Made by a program: the position numbers and the translations under genes. Below the pieces are notes generated by a model. That model made no database searches. It was not told where the DNA came from and saw nothing but the letters and a program-made list of their open reading frames with translations. A stretch of DNA of 14,181 nt from Rhodospirillaceae bacterium CCH5-H10. GTDB lineage: Bacteria > Pseudomonadota > Alphaproteobacteria > Reyranellales > Reyranellaceae. Positions within the stretch are counted from its first letter, which is position 1, and the number at the start of each line of letters is the position of its first letter. Shown piece after piece: positions 7,387 through 14,158 of this stretch. The stretch covers positions 1 to 14,181 of the forward strand of contig LSKJ01000320.1 in assembly GCA_001557035.1 (NCBI GenBank), in the 5' to 3' direction.

Positions 7387-8280
7387 ATGCGCACCTATCC
7401 GTTCGTCACGGTCGACGTCTTCACCACCGTGCGCTTCGGCGGCAATCCGCTGGCGGTCTTTCCCGATGCGCGCGGCATGAGCGACGCCGAGATGCAGTCG
7501 CTCGCCGCCGAGTTCAATCTCAGCGAAACGACGTTCGTGCTGCCGCCGGAGGATCCTGCGCACACCGCGCGGGTGCGCATCTTCACGCGCACGCGCGAGA
7601 TGCCGTTCGCCGGCCATCCCAACGTCGGCACGGCCTATGTGCTGGCGCAGCAGGGCAGGGACAAGGGCGGCAAGCTCCTGTTCGAGGAACTGGCGGGCCT
7701 CGTCGAGATCGATGTGGAGCGTGACGCTTCGGGATCACCGGTCGGCGCCACCATCGCCGCGCCGCAGCCGCTGTCGCTCGGGCCGGAACTGCCGGTCGAG
7801 ACGGTCGCCGCCTGCGCCAGCCTGCAGCCGGCCGACATCCGCGTCGGCGCACACAAGCCCGTCGGTGCGTCGCTCGGCAATCCGTTCGTCATCGCGGAGG
7901 TCGAGCCCTCCGCTCTGACACGCGCGACGCCCGACTTCCCGTCCTTCCGTCAGGCCCTGGAGCGGACGCCGGCCCTCAACGGCCGGCTCGGCCTCTACCT
8001 CTATGCCCATGCCGGGCACGGGAGCGTCCAAGCCCGCATGTTCGCGCCGCTGGGCGGCACGATCGAGGACCCCGCGACGGGAAGCGCCGCCGGACCGCTC
8101 GGCGCGCTGCTCCTGTCGCTGACGAGCGAGCCGGAGCTGGGCCTCGACATTCATCAGGGCGTGGTCATGGGGCGCCCGAGCCTTCTGCGGGTCGTCGCGC
8201 GCCGCGCGGCGGATGGCATCCGGGCCAACATTGCGGGCCAGTGCGTACCGGTGCTGCGGGGCGAAGCCGAACTCGGCTAG
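7387..8280 (+). CDS. PhzF family isomerase/epimerase-like protein
   Basis: This 297-residue member of the PhzF/YddE family has two diaminopimelate-epimerase-like folds. Visible motifs are D10-V-F-T then G-G-N-P-L-A-V-F (18-25), F-N-L-S-E-T-T-F with the family's catalytic Glu at 47, the M-P-F-A-G-H-P segment at 72-78, and [11 protein letters not shown] at 228-238. PhzF itself isomerises a phenazine precursor, but most genomic members have no known substrate and no other phenazine genes occur here. ATG 7387 begins one base after the fhs stop, so the two genes are probably co-transcribed. Its TAG stop overlaps the stop of the convergent DUF2237 gene. Confidence 0.92.
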   Translation: MRTYPFVTVDVFTTVRFGGNPLAVFPDARGMSDAEMQSLAAEFNLSETTFVLPPEDPAHTARVRIFTRTREMPFAGHPNVGTAYVLAQQGRDKGGKLLFEELAGLVEIDVERDASGSPVGATIAAPQPLSLGPELPVETVAACASLQPADIRVGAHKPVGASLGNPFVIAEVEPSALTRATPDFPSFRQALERTPALNGRLGLYLYAHAGHGSVQARMFAPLGGTIEDPATGSAAGPLGALLLSLTSEPELGLDIHQGVVMGRPSLLRVVARRAADGIRANIAGQCVPVLRGEAELG

Positions 8281-8684
8281 TTCGGCCTGAAGGCGTGCTG
8301 TTTCAGGGCGGCGAGCGAGACGACCTGGAGCGTGACGGCATGGGTGGCCTCCAGAACGACCTGGGGCGCCGCATTTGCGTCGTAGGCTTCCTTCCAGCGG
8401 CTGGCGCAGAGGCACCAGCGGTCGCCGGGATTGAGGCCGGGGAAGCCGTACTGCGGCATCGGTGTGCTGAGGTCGTTGCCCCGGGATCTGGAGAAGGTGA
8501 GGAATTCGGCCGTGAGGACCACGCAAACCGTGTGCAGGCCGAGATCCTCGGCGCCCGTATTGCAGCAGCCGTCGCGGTAGAAGCCGGTAACCGGCCGGGT
8601 GGAGCAGGGCATCAGCACGCCGCCGAGCACATTTATGGACGGGGCACGGCCCGGGCGGCCCTGCTCGGGCGTCTGATCGAACAT
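8277..8684 (-). CDS. DUF2237 family protein
   Basis: This 135-residue protein of unknown function matches the DUF2237 pattern along its whole length: N-V-L-G-G-V-L-M-P-C (18-27), P-V-T-G-F-Y-R-D-G-C-C (31-41), H-T-V-C (51-54), R-G-N-D-L-S-T-P (68-75) and F-P-G-L-N-P-G-D-R-W-C-L-C (81-93). The conserved Cys27, Cys40, Cys41, Cys54, Cys91 and Cys93, with His51 and His115, could bind metal or form disulfides; this is inference. There is no signal peptide. The start is ATG 8684, with AGGT just upstream. The last four bases are shared with the PhzF-like gene: CTAG gives TAG on each strand. Confidence 0.9.
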   Translation of the reverse strand: MFDQTPEQGRPGRAPSINVLGGVLMPCSTRPVTGFYRDGCCNTGAEDLGLHTVCVVLTAEFLTFSRSRGNDLSTPMPQYGFPGLNPGDRWCLCASRWKEAYDANAAPQVVLEATHAVTLQVVSLAALKQHAFRPN

Positions 8685-8767
8685 GGACCTATCGTAGCAT
8701 CCGGAATTTGCCCTTTCGAGCGGAGAGGGCCGCTGGTAGAAACCCTCGCGTCAAAGAGGTGTATCGG

Positions 8768-8844
8768 CGGGGCGTAGCGCAGTCTGGTAGCGCGTCTGCC
8801 TTGGGCGCAGAAGGTCGTCGGTTCGAATCCGGCCGCCCCGACCA
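8768..8844 (+). tRNA. tRNA-Pro (anticodon TGG)
   Basis: The cloverleaf is complete: acceptor CGGGGCG/CGCCCCG, D-stem GCGC/GCGC, anticodon stem TCTGC/GCAGA with loop CTTGGGC (anticodon TGG), T-stem GTCGG/CCGGC with TTCGAAT loop, discriminator A and an encoded CCA end. It is 77 bases long. The NDUFS4-like gene begins 26 bases downstream. Confidence 0.97.
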
Positions 8845-8870
8845 CGCCCGAAAACGGAGTAGCGAGAGCC

Positions 8871-9173
8871 ATGCAGGTTCGCATCTTCAAGCCGGCCAAG
8901 ACGGCCATGCAGTCCGGAACGGGCAATACCCACGAGTGGGTGCTGGAGCCGGAGCCGTCGCGCAAGGAGATCGACCCCTTGATGGGCTGGACAAGCTCGC
9001 GCAATACGATGCAGCAGATCCGCCTGTTCTTCCCGACGCTGGAAGAGGCGAAGGCCCATGCCGAGAAGAACGGCTGGCAGTACACGGTCGAGCAGCCGCA
9101 CAGCAGGCCGGTGCGGGCCAAGGCCTACGCCGACAATTTCGCGTACAATCGCGTCGGTCGCTGGACGCACTGA
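8871..9173 (+). CDS. NADH dehydrogenase accessory subunit, NDUFS4-like (ETC complex I conserved region)
   Basis: This 100-residue protein matches the NDUFS4/18-kDa accessory subunit of respiratory complex I, found in alphaproteobacteria and mitochondria. Motifs are R-I-F-K-P-A-K-T-A-M-Q-S-G (4-16), W-V-L-E-P-E-P (23-29), I-D-P-L-M-G-W-T-S-S (34-43), Q-Q-I-R-L-F-F (48-54) and Y-A-D-N-F (86-90), with the terminal W-T-H. It should sit peripherally on the matrix-facing (cytosolic) arm of complex I and help stabilise the NADH-oxidising module. The start is ATG 8871, with GGAG and GAGAG upstream. It follows tRNA-Pro closely and could be read from the same transcript. Confidence 0.95.
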   Translation: MQVRIFKPAKTAMQSGTGNTHEWVLEPEPSRKEIDPLMGWTSSRNTMQQIRLFFPTLEEAKAHAEKNGWQYTVEQPHSRPVRAKAYADNFAYNRVGRWTH

Positions 9174-9184
9174 CCAATTCTCGT

Positions 9185-9394
9185 TCATCCACGGTGCTGT
9201 AGTTCCTGGGCTGCGAGTTGCTGCACCAGCGCCCAGCCGACCTCGCCGCCGTGCAGGGGCTCGTTACGCCCGCTCATGGTTTCCTGCCCGAGTATTCGCA
9301 GGCAGCGTACTTGGTGGTCGATGCGCCGCAGGCCCAGCATCCGTGCCTCGCTCCGCCTGCAGCCGTAGGACCGGGCCAGAGCGGTGACCGGACC
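9185..9394 (-). pseudogene. Possible fragment of a tyrosine recombinase catalytic domain
   Basis: A 69-residue stop-to-stop frame on the minus strand has G/C-rich third positions like real genes here. It reads A-L-A-R-S-Y-G-C-R-R-S-E-A-R-M-L-G-L, then R-R-I-D. This resembles box I of tyrosine integrases (G-x-R-x-S-E-x3-L ... I-D, with the catalytic Arg). R-I-L-G-Q-E-T-M-S-G-R-N-E-P-L follows, like the beta-hairpin carrying the catalytic Lys, although here that position is Gln. The frame then stops before box II (H-x-x-R...Y). No start codon with a ribosome site precedes it, and the N-terminal half of an integrase is absent. The resemblance is by eye only and could be chance. Confidence 0.25.
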
Positions 9395-9549
9395 TCAATT
9401 GGACGCCCTCGGAGATCAAGCGGGAACATACCCGTTCAAGGATCGCCCTGCCTGGCAACCTTCACCTTCGCTGAGCGTTTAGCTTCCGAGCTTCAGGGCC
9501 CATCAGCGTTCGACGAGTCTCGAATGCATATAGTTCGGAGGATTGCGCC

Positions 9550-9717
9550 ATGATCGACGAAAAGGAACAACCTCCCGAGCAGGCTTCATTCAAGCGTGTC
9601 TATGTTGAACCGGTTCTCGTTCGTCTTGGCACGGTGGAACAGTTGACCCAGTCTGTCGGCAACAGGGGTGCCAGGGATGGTCAGCGGAGGGGAAGGAATA
9701 AGCGAACGAGCTTTTGA
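9550..9717 (+). CDS. Lasso-peptide-type RiPP precursor (leader plus core), orphan
   Basis: This gene encodes 55 residues and has a strong ribosome site, CGGAGG, about 9 bases before ATG 9550. Residues 18-33 follow the lasso leader rule: Y18-x-x-P21-x-L23-x-x-x-G27-x4-L32-T33. In lasso peptides the Tyr/Pro/Leu part is bound by the RRE protein B1, and the conserved Thr sits at position -2 of the cut. That predicts cleavage after T33-Q34. The core would be 21 residues, beginning S-V-G-N-R-G-A-R-D and ending R-N-K-R-T-S-F. Asp43 is core residue 9, right for a 9-residue macrolactam ring closed on Ser1. The tail is exceptionally basic (seven Arg/Lys in the core), with Arg side chains and a final Phe available as plugs. 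Ser as first residue is uncommon; a start at Gly37 would give a 7-residue ring. No B or C maturation gene is seen within the window. Activity is unknown. Confidence 0.78.
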   Translation: MIDEKEQPPEQASFKRVYVEPVLVRLGTVEQLTQSVGNRGARDGQRRGRNKRTSF

Positions 9718-10224
9718 GGCTGGCGGTCTTCGGCCCGGCGAAGGCCCGCGCCGCGTCCAGTGCACGAGTGCGGATCGGGAAGCTCTCCATCCTCTGTGTA
9801 ACGACAGTAAGCAAAGAAGATCGCGATCGGGCCTAGGTCGTTGGGGGCGATACTGCTTCGAAAGATGCCGGCACCGTCGGCCCTCACTTCAGTTGGCTTA
9901 GTCGTCTCTGCTGAGATCCCGACGCTCAATCTGACAGGCCTGCCGTTAGAAGGCGTCGCGCGGCCGGCGCTGCCGCAGAAAGCGGTGCTGAAAGTCCGGA
10001 CGATGATCCCGTAGCTGCCGGTATGTGCCGCCCCGGTACGACGCTGCCCACGCCACCGCCGCAAAGGTGCGGCAGCCGGCGCAGGGGAGCAAGTTTCCGG
10101 ACCTGTCGGCGCCGTGCTAGGAAGCGCGCTGACGGGCAGAAGCGAGAACCGAGTCCCCAGCAACGGTCCCCAAGAGGTGACCGGGCGGGCGAGGTATAGC
10201 GCAATAAGCCCGCAGATGCTGAAT
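9718..10224. other. Intergenic stretch without a recognisable gene
   Basis: Between the lasso-type precursor and tRNA-Arg I see no frame with family motifs, a ribosome site and coding-like codon use together. Short frames exist on both strands but read as low-information Arg/Pro/Ala-rich sequence. A small hairpin, GCCGC (10058-10062) with GCGGC (10069-10073), is the only clear local structure. The stretch may be decayed DNA of an accessory insertion next to the tRNA. Confidence 0.5.
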
Positions 10225-10301
10225 GCGCCCGTAGCTCAGGGGATCAGAGCAACCGCCTTCTAAGCGGTAGGTCGTTGGTTCGAATCCAACCGGGCGCGCC
10301 A
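10225..10301 (+). tRNA. tRNA-Arg (anticodon TCT)
   Basis: The cloverleaf is complete: acceptor GCGCCCG/CGGGCGC, D-stem GCTC/GAGC, anticodon stem ACCGC/GCGGT with loop CTTCTAA (anticodon TCT, reading AGA/AGG), T-stem GTTGG/CCAAC with TTCGAAT loop, discriminator G and an encoded CCA. It is 77 bases long. It borders the gene-poor interval on the right and the iron-uptake operon leader on the left. Confidence 0.97.
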
Positions 10302-10365
10302 TCCTTCAGAATATTAGTTGCAGTTGGTGTGTCGCGATTTTGCAGGGCTGAATCCCCTTAAGTAG

Positions 10366-10412
10366 TGCGATTCATTATCACTGCCATTTTCTTTCCATGA
10401 TAATAACTCGCA
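10366..10412. promoter_or_regulatory. Dyad of two 15-bp GATAAT-containing sites, candidate iron-responsive operator
   Basis: TGCGATTCATTATCA (10366-10380) and TGATAATAACTCGCA (10398-10412) are inverted copies matching at 13 of 15 positions, 17 bases apart. Each contains GATAAT or ATTATC, the hexamer from which Fur boxes are built. They lie 46-92 bases before the start of a siderophore receptor gene, where iron-dependent repression is expected. GATAAT at 10399-10404 could also serve as a -10 element that a bound repressor would cover. The regulator (Fur, Irr or another) cannot be decided by eye. Confidence 0.45.
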
Positions 10413-10454
10413 TTCTCCCCAATTGAGGGGAGGCGAGTTTGCTTCTGGGGAGAA
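10413..10454 (+). promoter_or_regulatory. Leader with alternative pairings around the ribosome site
   Basis: TTCTCCCC (10413-10420) can pair locally with GGGGAG (10427-10432) as a 6-bp hairpin with a 6-base loop. It can also pair with GGGGAGAA (10447-10454), an exact 8-base complement covering the Shine-Dalgarno of the receptor gene (ATG 10458). The two pairings exclude each other, so the leader could sequester or free the ribosome site. This is seen as base complementarity only; a function is inferred. Confidence 0.35.
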
Positions 10455-10457
10455 GAC

Positions 10458-12746
10458 ATGGCGAAGCGCGTACCGGTAAAAACCGCCCTTGTTGGATTGC
10501 TCGTAGCCCCCGCGGCGATGGCCCAGCAGGAAACCGCCCAGACGCCGACATCTCCGCCAGCGGACCCATCCCAGAACCAGCCGGCCAATCCGTCCGGCGC
10601 GCCGGCGACGATGCAGACCGTGACGGTGACCGGCAGCCGTCCCAGCGAGGACTTCCAGGTCACCCGTGGCTCGATCAACCGCCTGGGCGCGGCCAATCTG
10701 ATGGACGTGCCGCAGTCGGTGGTCGTCATCAACCGGGCCCTGATGCAGTCGCAGGGCGTCACGCGGCTCGAGGACGCGGTCCGCAACGCGCCGGGCGTCA
10801 CCATCGGCTCGGCCGAAGGCGGCAACATCGGCACCAACATCAACATCAATGGCTTTTCGGCCCGTACCGACCTCTACCTCGACGGCATGCGCGACCGCGG
10901 CCAGTACTATCGTGACGTGTTCGCGCTGGAGCAGGTCGAGGTCCTGATGGGCCCGTCCTCGATGCTGTTCGGCCGCGGCTCGACCGGCGGCGTCATCAAC
11001 CAGGTGACGAAGAAGCCGTTCCAGAAGCAGGCGACCGAGCTCAGCGTCCAGGCCACGACCAACGGCCTCGTGCGCACGACGGCCGATGTGAACACGCCCT
11101 TCCAGGAAAACAACGCGGCGCGCGTGTCGGCGATGTTCCAGGTCGGCAAGGCGTCGACCGTCGACCAGACGAATGTGCTGGATTTCGGCCTGGCGCCGAC
11201 GGTCAAGCTCGGCATCGGGACCCCGACCGAGATCACGCTCGGCGCGATCCTGCAGCACCGCAAGGATCAGGTGAACTACGGCGTGCCGAACCTGAACGGC
11301 TTCCCGCTCAATGCGCCGCCCAACACCGCCTGGGGCTTCAACGACGACTATACCGAGCAGGACGTCATCGCCCTGCAGAGCCTGATCGAGCACAAGTTTT
11401 CGCCCAACATGAGCCTTCGCAACCAGACGGAGTTCGTCTGGGTGAATACGTCCGTCCGCGAAACCTCGGGCGGCTTCGTCGGCACGCTCGGCAACAACAA
11501 CCGCTTCGTCGCGGCGGCGCCTCTCACCGGCAACGTCCCGTACAGCGCCCAGCCGCTCGGCAATCTGTGGGTCCGGCAGCTCAGCCGCGACCGCAACATC
11601 AACGACATCACCGTCGAGAACCAGACCGAGGTCCTGTCCAGGTTCGACACCGGCTCTGTCGGCCATACGCTGCTGATGGGCATCGACATCAACTACGAAT
11701 CCTACACCAACCAGCAGATGAGCCGCACGGGGACGTGTTTCGGCAACGCGCTGCCGACAGGCTCCGTCGGCTGCACGCCGGCGGGCTATACGGTGGGCGC
11801 CAATACGCCGGGTAACGTCGCAACGGTCTTCGGAAACTATGCGTCGTCGTCGGCGTGGGGCGCGGGCTTCTATGCCAACGACACCATCCAGCTCCTTCCG
11901 GAGCTGAAGGTCGTCGCCGGACTTCGCTGGGATTACTACGCGGCCCAGATCGCCAATTCGATCAATCGCAACAACACGGCCGGCAATACGGCGGTCGCGG
12001 GATTGCAGCAGACCGACACGTTCCTCAGCGTCCGTGGCGGCGTGATCTACGAGCCGACGCCGGCACAGTCCTACTATGTGTCGTACAGCACCTCGTTCAA
12101 TCCCTCGCTCGAGCAGCTCACCTCGACGACGGGCACGCAGAACCTGCCACCGGAGAACAACAAGGGCGTGGAGGCCGGCGTCAAATACGAGCTGCTCGGC
12201 GGCAACCTGTCGCTCAACGGTGCGGTCTTCTCGATCATCAAGAACAACGCCCGCACGGCCAATCCCGACGGCACCTTCTCGCCGACCGGCAACGTGCAGG
12301 TGAGCGGTGCACGCGCCAACTTTGCCGGACGGATCACGCCGGAATGGCAGATCTTCGGCGGCTATGCCTATCTGAACGGCGTCATCCTCCAGGGCCTGAA
12401 CTACCAGAATGGCCAGGGCAACACGACCGGCAAGGTGCCGCTCAACACGCCGCGCGACACGGCCAACCTCTGGACGACCTACACGTTCAACGAGACCTAC
12501 GAGGTCGGCGGCGGCTTCTTCTACGTCGGCCAGCGCTACGCCAACAACACCAACTACGTCGTCGTGCCGGCCTACACACGCGTCGACCTGACGGCTGCCT
12601 ACAAGCAGCCGGCCTACGACGTGCGCCTGAACGTCTACAACCTGTTCAACACGAAGTACTACGATGGCGTCATCGCCTCGGATGGCGGCCGTGCGGTCGT
12701 CGGCTCCGGACTGACGGGGATGATCACGCTCAACTACCGCCTGTGA
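10458..12746 (+). CDS. fiu: TonB-dependent siderophore receptor, Fiu-like
   Basis: This 762-residue outer-membrane receptor probably imports catecholate-type ferric siderophores using TonB energy. A signal peptide ends at A-M-A22|Q23. A Pro/Gln/Ala-rich linker precedes a TonB box near 53-58 (Q-T-V-T-V-T). The plug domain spans about 80-185, with V-P-Q-S-V-V-V-I, L-Y-L-D-G-M-R-D-R-G-Q-Y-Y-R-D and G-P-S-S-M-L-F-G-R-G-S-T-G-G-V-I-N. A beta-barrel with alternating aromatic strands continues to L-N-Y-R-L; ending in Leu rather than Phe is slightly unusual. Cys427 and Cys439 probably form a disulfide in an external loop. Regions around L-Y-L-D-G-M-R-D-R and the C-terminal V-Y-N-L-F-N-T-K-Y-Y fit the FhuE/Fiu group. 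The PiuC-like gene directly behind supports Fiu/PiuA. The ribosome site GGGGAG lies 5 bases before ATG 10458. Confidence 0.92.
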   Translation: MAKRVPVKTALVGLLVAPAAMAQQETAQTPTSPPADPSQNQPANPSGAPATMQTVTVTGSRPSEDFQVTRGSINRLGAANLMDVPQSVVVINRALMQSQGVTRLEDAVRNAPGVTIGSAEGGNIGTNININGFSARTDLYLDGMRDRGQYYRDVFALEQVEVLMGPSSMLFGRGSTGGVINQVTKKPFQKQATELSVQATTNGLVRTTADVNTPFQENNAARVSAMFQVGKASTVDQTNVLDFGLAPTVKLGIGTPTEITLGAILQHRKDQVNYGVPNLNGFPLNAPPNTAWGFNDDYTEQDVIALQSLIEHKFSPNMSLRNQTEFVWVNTSVRETSGGFVGTLGNNNRFVAAAPLTGNVPYSAQPLGNLWVRQLSRDRNINDITVENQTEVLSRFDTGSVGHTLLMGIDINYESYTNQQMSRTGTCFGNALPTGSVGCTPAGYTVGANTPGNVATVFGNYASSSAWGAGFYANDTIQLLPELKVVAGLRWDYYAAQIANSINRNNTAGNTAVAGLQQTDTFLSVRGGVIYEPTPAQSYYVSYSTSFNPSLEQLTSTTGTQNLPPENNKGVEAGVKYELLGGNLSLNGAVFSIIKNNARTANPDGTFSPTGNVQVSGARANFAGRITPEWQIFGGYAYLNGVILQGLNYQNGQGNTTGKVPLNTPRDTANLWTTYTFNETYEVGGGFFYVGQRYANNTNYVVVPAYTRVDLTAAYKQPAYDVRLNVYNLFNTKYYDGVIASDGGRAVVGSGLTGMITLNYRL

Positions 12747-12769
12747 TCTGACGGAAGCCGCCGCCCGTC

Positions 12770-13453
12770 ATGCTCGTGTGTGTTCCCAACGTCCTCAACG
12801 CCGCGCAGCTCGTCAGCCTGCGCGAGCGGCTGGCGCGCTCGAATGCCTGGGTCGACGGTCGCGTGACCGCCGGCTACCAGGGCGCGCCGGTGAAATTCAA
12901 TCAGCAGATCGACGAACGCTCCGAGACGGCCGTCGCCTGCCAGCGCATCGTCGGCGCGGCACTGGAAGTCCACCCGGTCTTCATCAGCGCCGTGCTGCCG
13001 AACGAGATCTACCCGCCGATGTTCAATCGCTACGGCGAGGGCATGAGATTCGGTGCCCATGTCGACGGCAGTGTCCGCATCAACCCGCACACCGGCCGCA
13101 AGCTCAGGACGGACGTGTCCGCCACGTTGTTCCTCAGCAATCCCGAGGACTATGACGGCGGCGAGTTGCAGATCGAGGACACGTACGGCCAGCACAGCGT
13201 CAAGCTGAAGGCCGGCGACATGGTCGTCTATCCGGCGACCAGCCTGCATTCCGTGGCGCCGATCACGCGCGGCGTGCGCACGGCCTGCTTCTTCTGGGCG
13301 CAGAGCCTGATCCGCGACGACATGCAGCGCTCGCTGCTGCACGACATGGACAATGCCATCCAGCGCCTGAACGAGACCAATGCCGACGAGATGGCGCGCC
13401 GCTCGCTGATCGGCTGCTATCACAACCTCGTGCGGCAATGGAGCGAGACCTGA
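12770..13453 (+). CDS. piuC: Fe(II)/2-oxoglutarate-dependent PKHD-type hydroxylase, PiuC/YbiX-like
   Basis: This 227-residue dioxygenase belongs to the prolyl-4-hydroxylase-like family, as do E. coli YbiX and Pseudomonas PiuC, which are encoded next to Fiu/PiuA receptors. Iron ligands are H97 and D99 in F-G-A-H-V-D-G and H160 in T-S-L-H-S-V, and R170 in T-R-G-V-R should hold 2-oxoglutarate. F-N-R-Y (85-88) and the double-Gly turn Y-D-G-G-E-L (128-133) are also conserved. The length is typical (about 225). It starts 23 bases after the receptor gene, with only a weak purine site (GGAAG), and its stop overlaps the next start. The substrate is unknown; modification or release of iron from a siderophore is inferred from gene neighbourhood. 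Confidence 0.93.
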   Translation: MLVCVPNVLNAAQLVSLRERLARSNAWVDGRVTAGYQGAPVKFNQQIDERSETAVACQRIVGAALEVHPVFISAVLPNEIYPPMFNRYGEGMRFGAHVDGSVRINPHTGRKLRTDVSATLFLSNPEDYDGGELQIEDTYGQHSVKLKAGDMVVYPATSLHSVAPITRGVRTACFFWAQSLIRDDMQRSLLHDMDNAIQRLNETNADEMARRSLIGCYHNLVRQWSET

Positions 13454-14148
13454 TGGCTGTTGCCACGGCCGCGGCCGCAAGCCGGGTCAATCGCCGGCTC
13501 ACCTTCGTGCGCTGGGTTCGCAAGACCCATGGCTGGTTCGGGCTGTGGGGGGCGTTGCTCGGTCTGTTATTCGGTCTGAGCGGCATCTGGCTCAATCATC
13601 GCAGCGTGATGAAGCTCGAATTGCCCGACCAGAAGCAGGTCAACGCCCAGATCGCCTTGCCCGATCCCGCGCCGGCCAACATCGCGGCAATGAGCCAGTG
13701 GTTGAAGGACACGCTGAAGATCGATCGTGGTCCCAACGTGGCCCGGGTCGAGAGGGCGCGTGCGGTACCCTGGACCGAGCGGACTCCCGGCGGCGGTGCG
13801 GGCGAGGGCGCTGCCCGGCCCCTGCAACAACCCGAGCGCTGGGTGATGAACTTCGGCGGCCCGAACCATCTAGTGCAGGCCGAGTATTGGGTCGGCAACA
13901 AGTCGCTTTCGGTGCGTACCACGCAGAATGGATTCATCTCGACCCTGGTCAACCTGCACAAGGGCACGGCCATGCCCGTGCCGTGGATCCTGTTGATCGA
14001 CACGCTGGCCGGCAGCATGATCTTCCTGTCGGTCAGCGGCGTGATCCTGTGGTGGGAGACCCACCGCAAGCGTGCGGTCGGCATCACGATTTTCGCCGTG
14101 GCCGTCGCCGCAACGGTCGCACTCGCCATCAGCCCGCTCGAGTTGTAG
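13453..14148 (+). CDS. PepSY-associated transmembrane protein, possible siderophore-iron reductase component
   Basis: This 231-residue inner-membrane protein has three membrane segments. The first, after K-T-H-G-W-F-G-L-W, is at about residues 30-47. The second lies in W-I-L-L-I-D-T-L-A-G-S-M-I-F-L-S-V-S-G-V-I-L-W at about 177-200. The third, near 208-226, is close to the C-terminus. The periplasmic loop between the first two is about 130 residues and includes a Gly/Arg/Ala-rich insert. H-G-W-F-G and the W-W-E-T-H after the second segment are hallmarks of PepSY-TM proteins, some of which (PiuB, FoxB) reduce ferric siderophores. ATG 13453 overlaps the piuC stop as TGATG and has GGAG about 9 bases upstream; ATG 13438 is an alternative that adds 5 residues. 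Operon position supports an iron role. Confidence 0.85.
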   Translation: MAVATAAAASRVNRRLTFVRWVRKTHGWFGLWGALLGLLFGLSGIWLNHRSVMKLELPDQKQVNAQIALPDPAPANIAAMSQWLKDTLKIDRGPNVARVERARAVPWTERTPGGGAGEGAARPLQQPERWVMNFGGPNHLVQAEYWVGNKSLSVRTTQNGFISTLVNLHKGTAMPVPWILLIDTLAGSMIFLSVSGVILWWETHRKRAVGITIFAVAVAATVALAISPLEL

Positions 14149-14158
14149 TGAGCGTTTG

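Noticed and set aside
8633..9121. Minus-strand frame containing G-A-A-G-F-E-P-T-T-F-C-A-Q-G-R-R
   Set aside because: This is the well-known false protein produced by reading the antisense strand of a tRNA gene, here tRNA-Pro.
9668..9901. Plus-strand 77-codon frame overlapping the end of the lasso-type gene
   Set aside because: No ribosome site and no recognisable motif; it starts inside the core-coding region in another frame.
9681..10163. Minus-strand frame of 160 codons in the gene-poor interval
   Set aside because: It overlaps the lasso-type gene antisense, has no ribosome site or family motif, and reads Ala/Pro/Arg-rich sequence; I could not match any part to a lasso B or C protein.
10117..10302. 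Minus-strand frame beginning M-A-R-P-V-G-F-E-P-T-T-Y
   Set aside because: It is the antisense of tRNA-Arg, another recurrent annotation artefact.
10314..11666. Minus-strand frame of 450 codons opposite the receptor gene
   Set aside because: Shadow of the TonB receptor; its translation is Arg/Asp/His/Val-rich with no domain.
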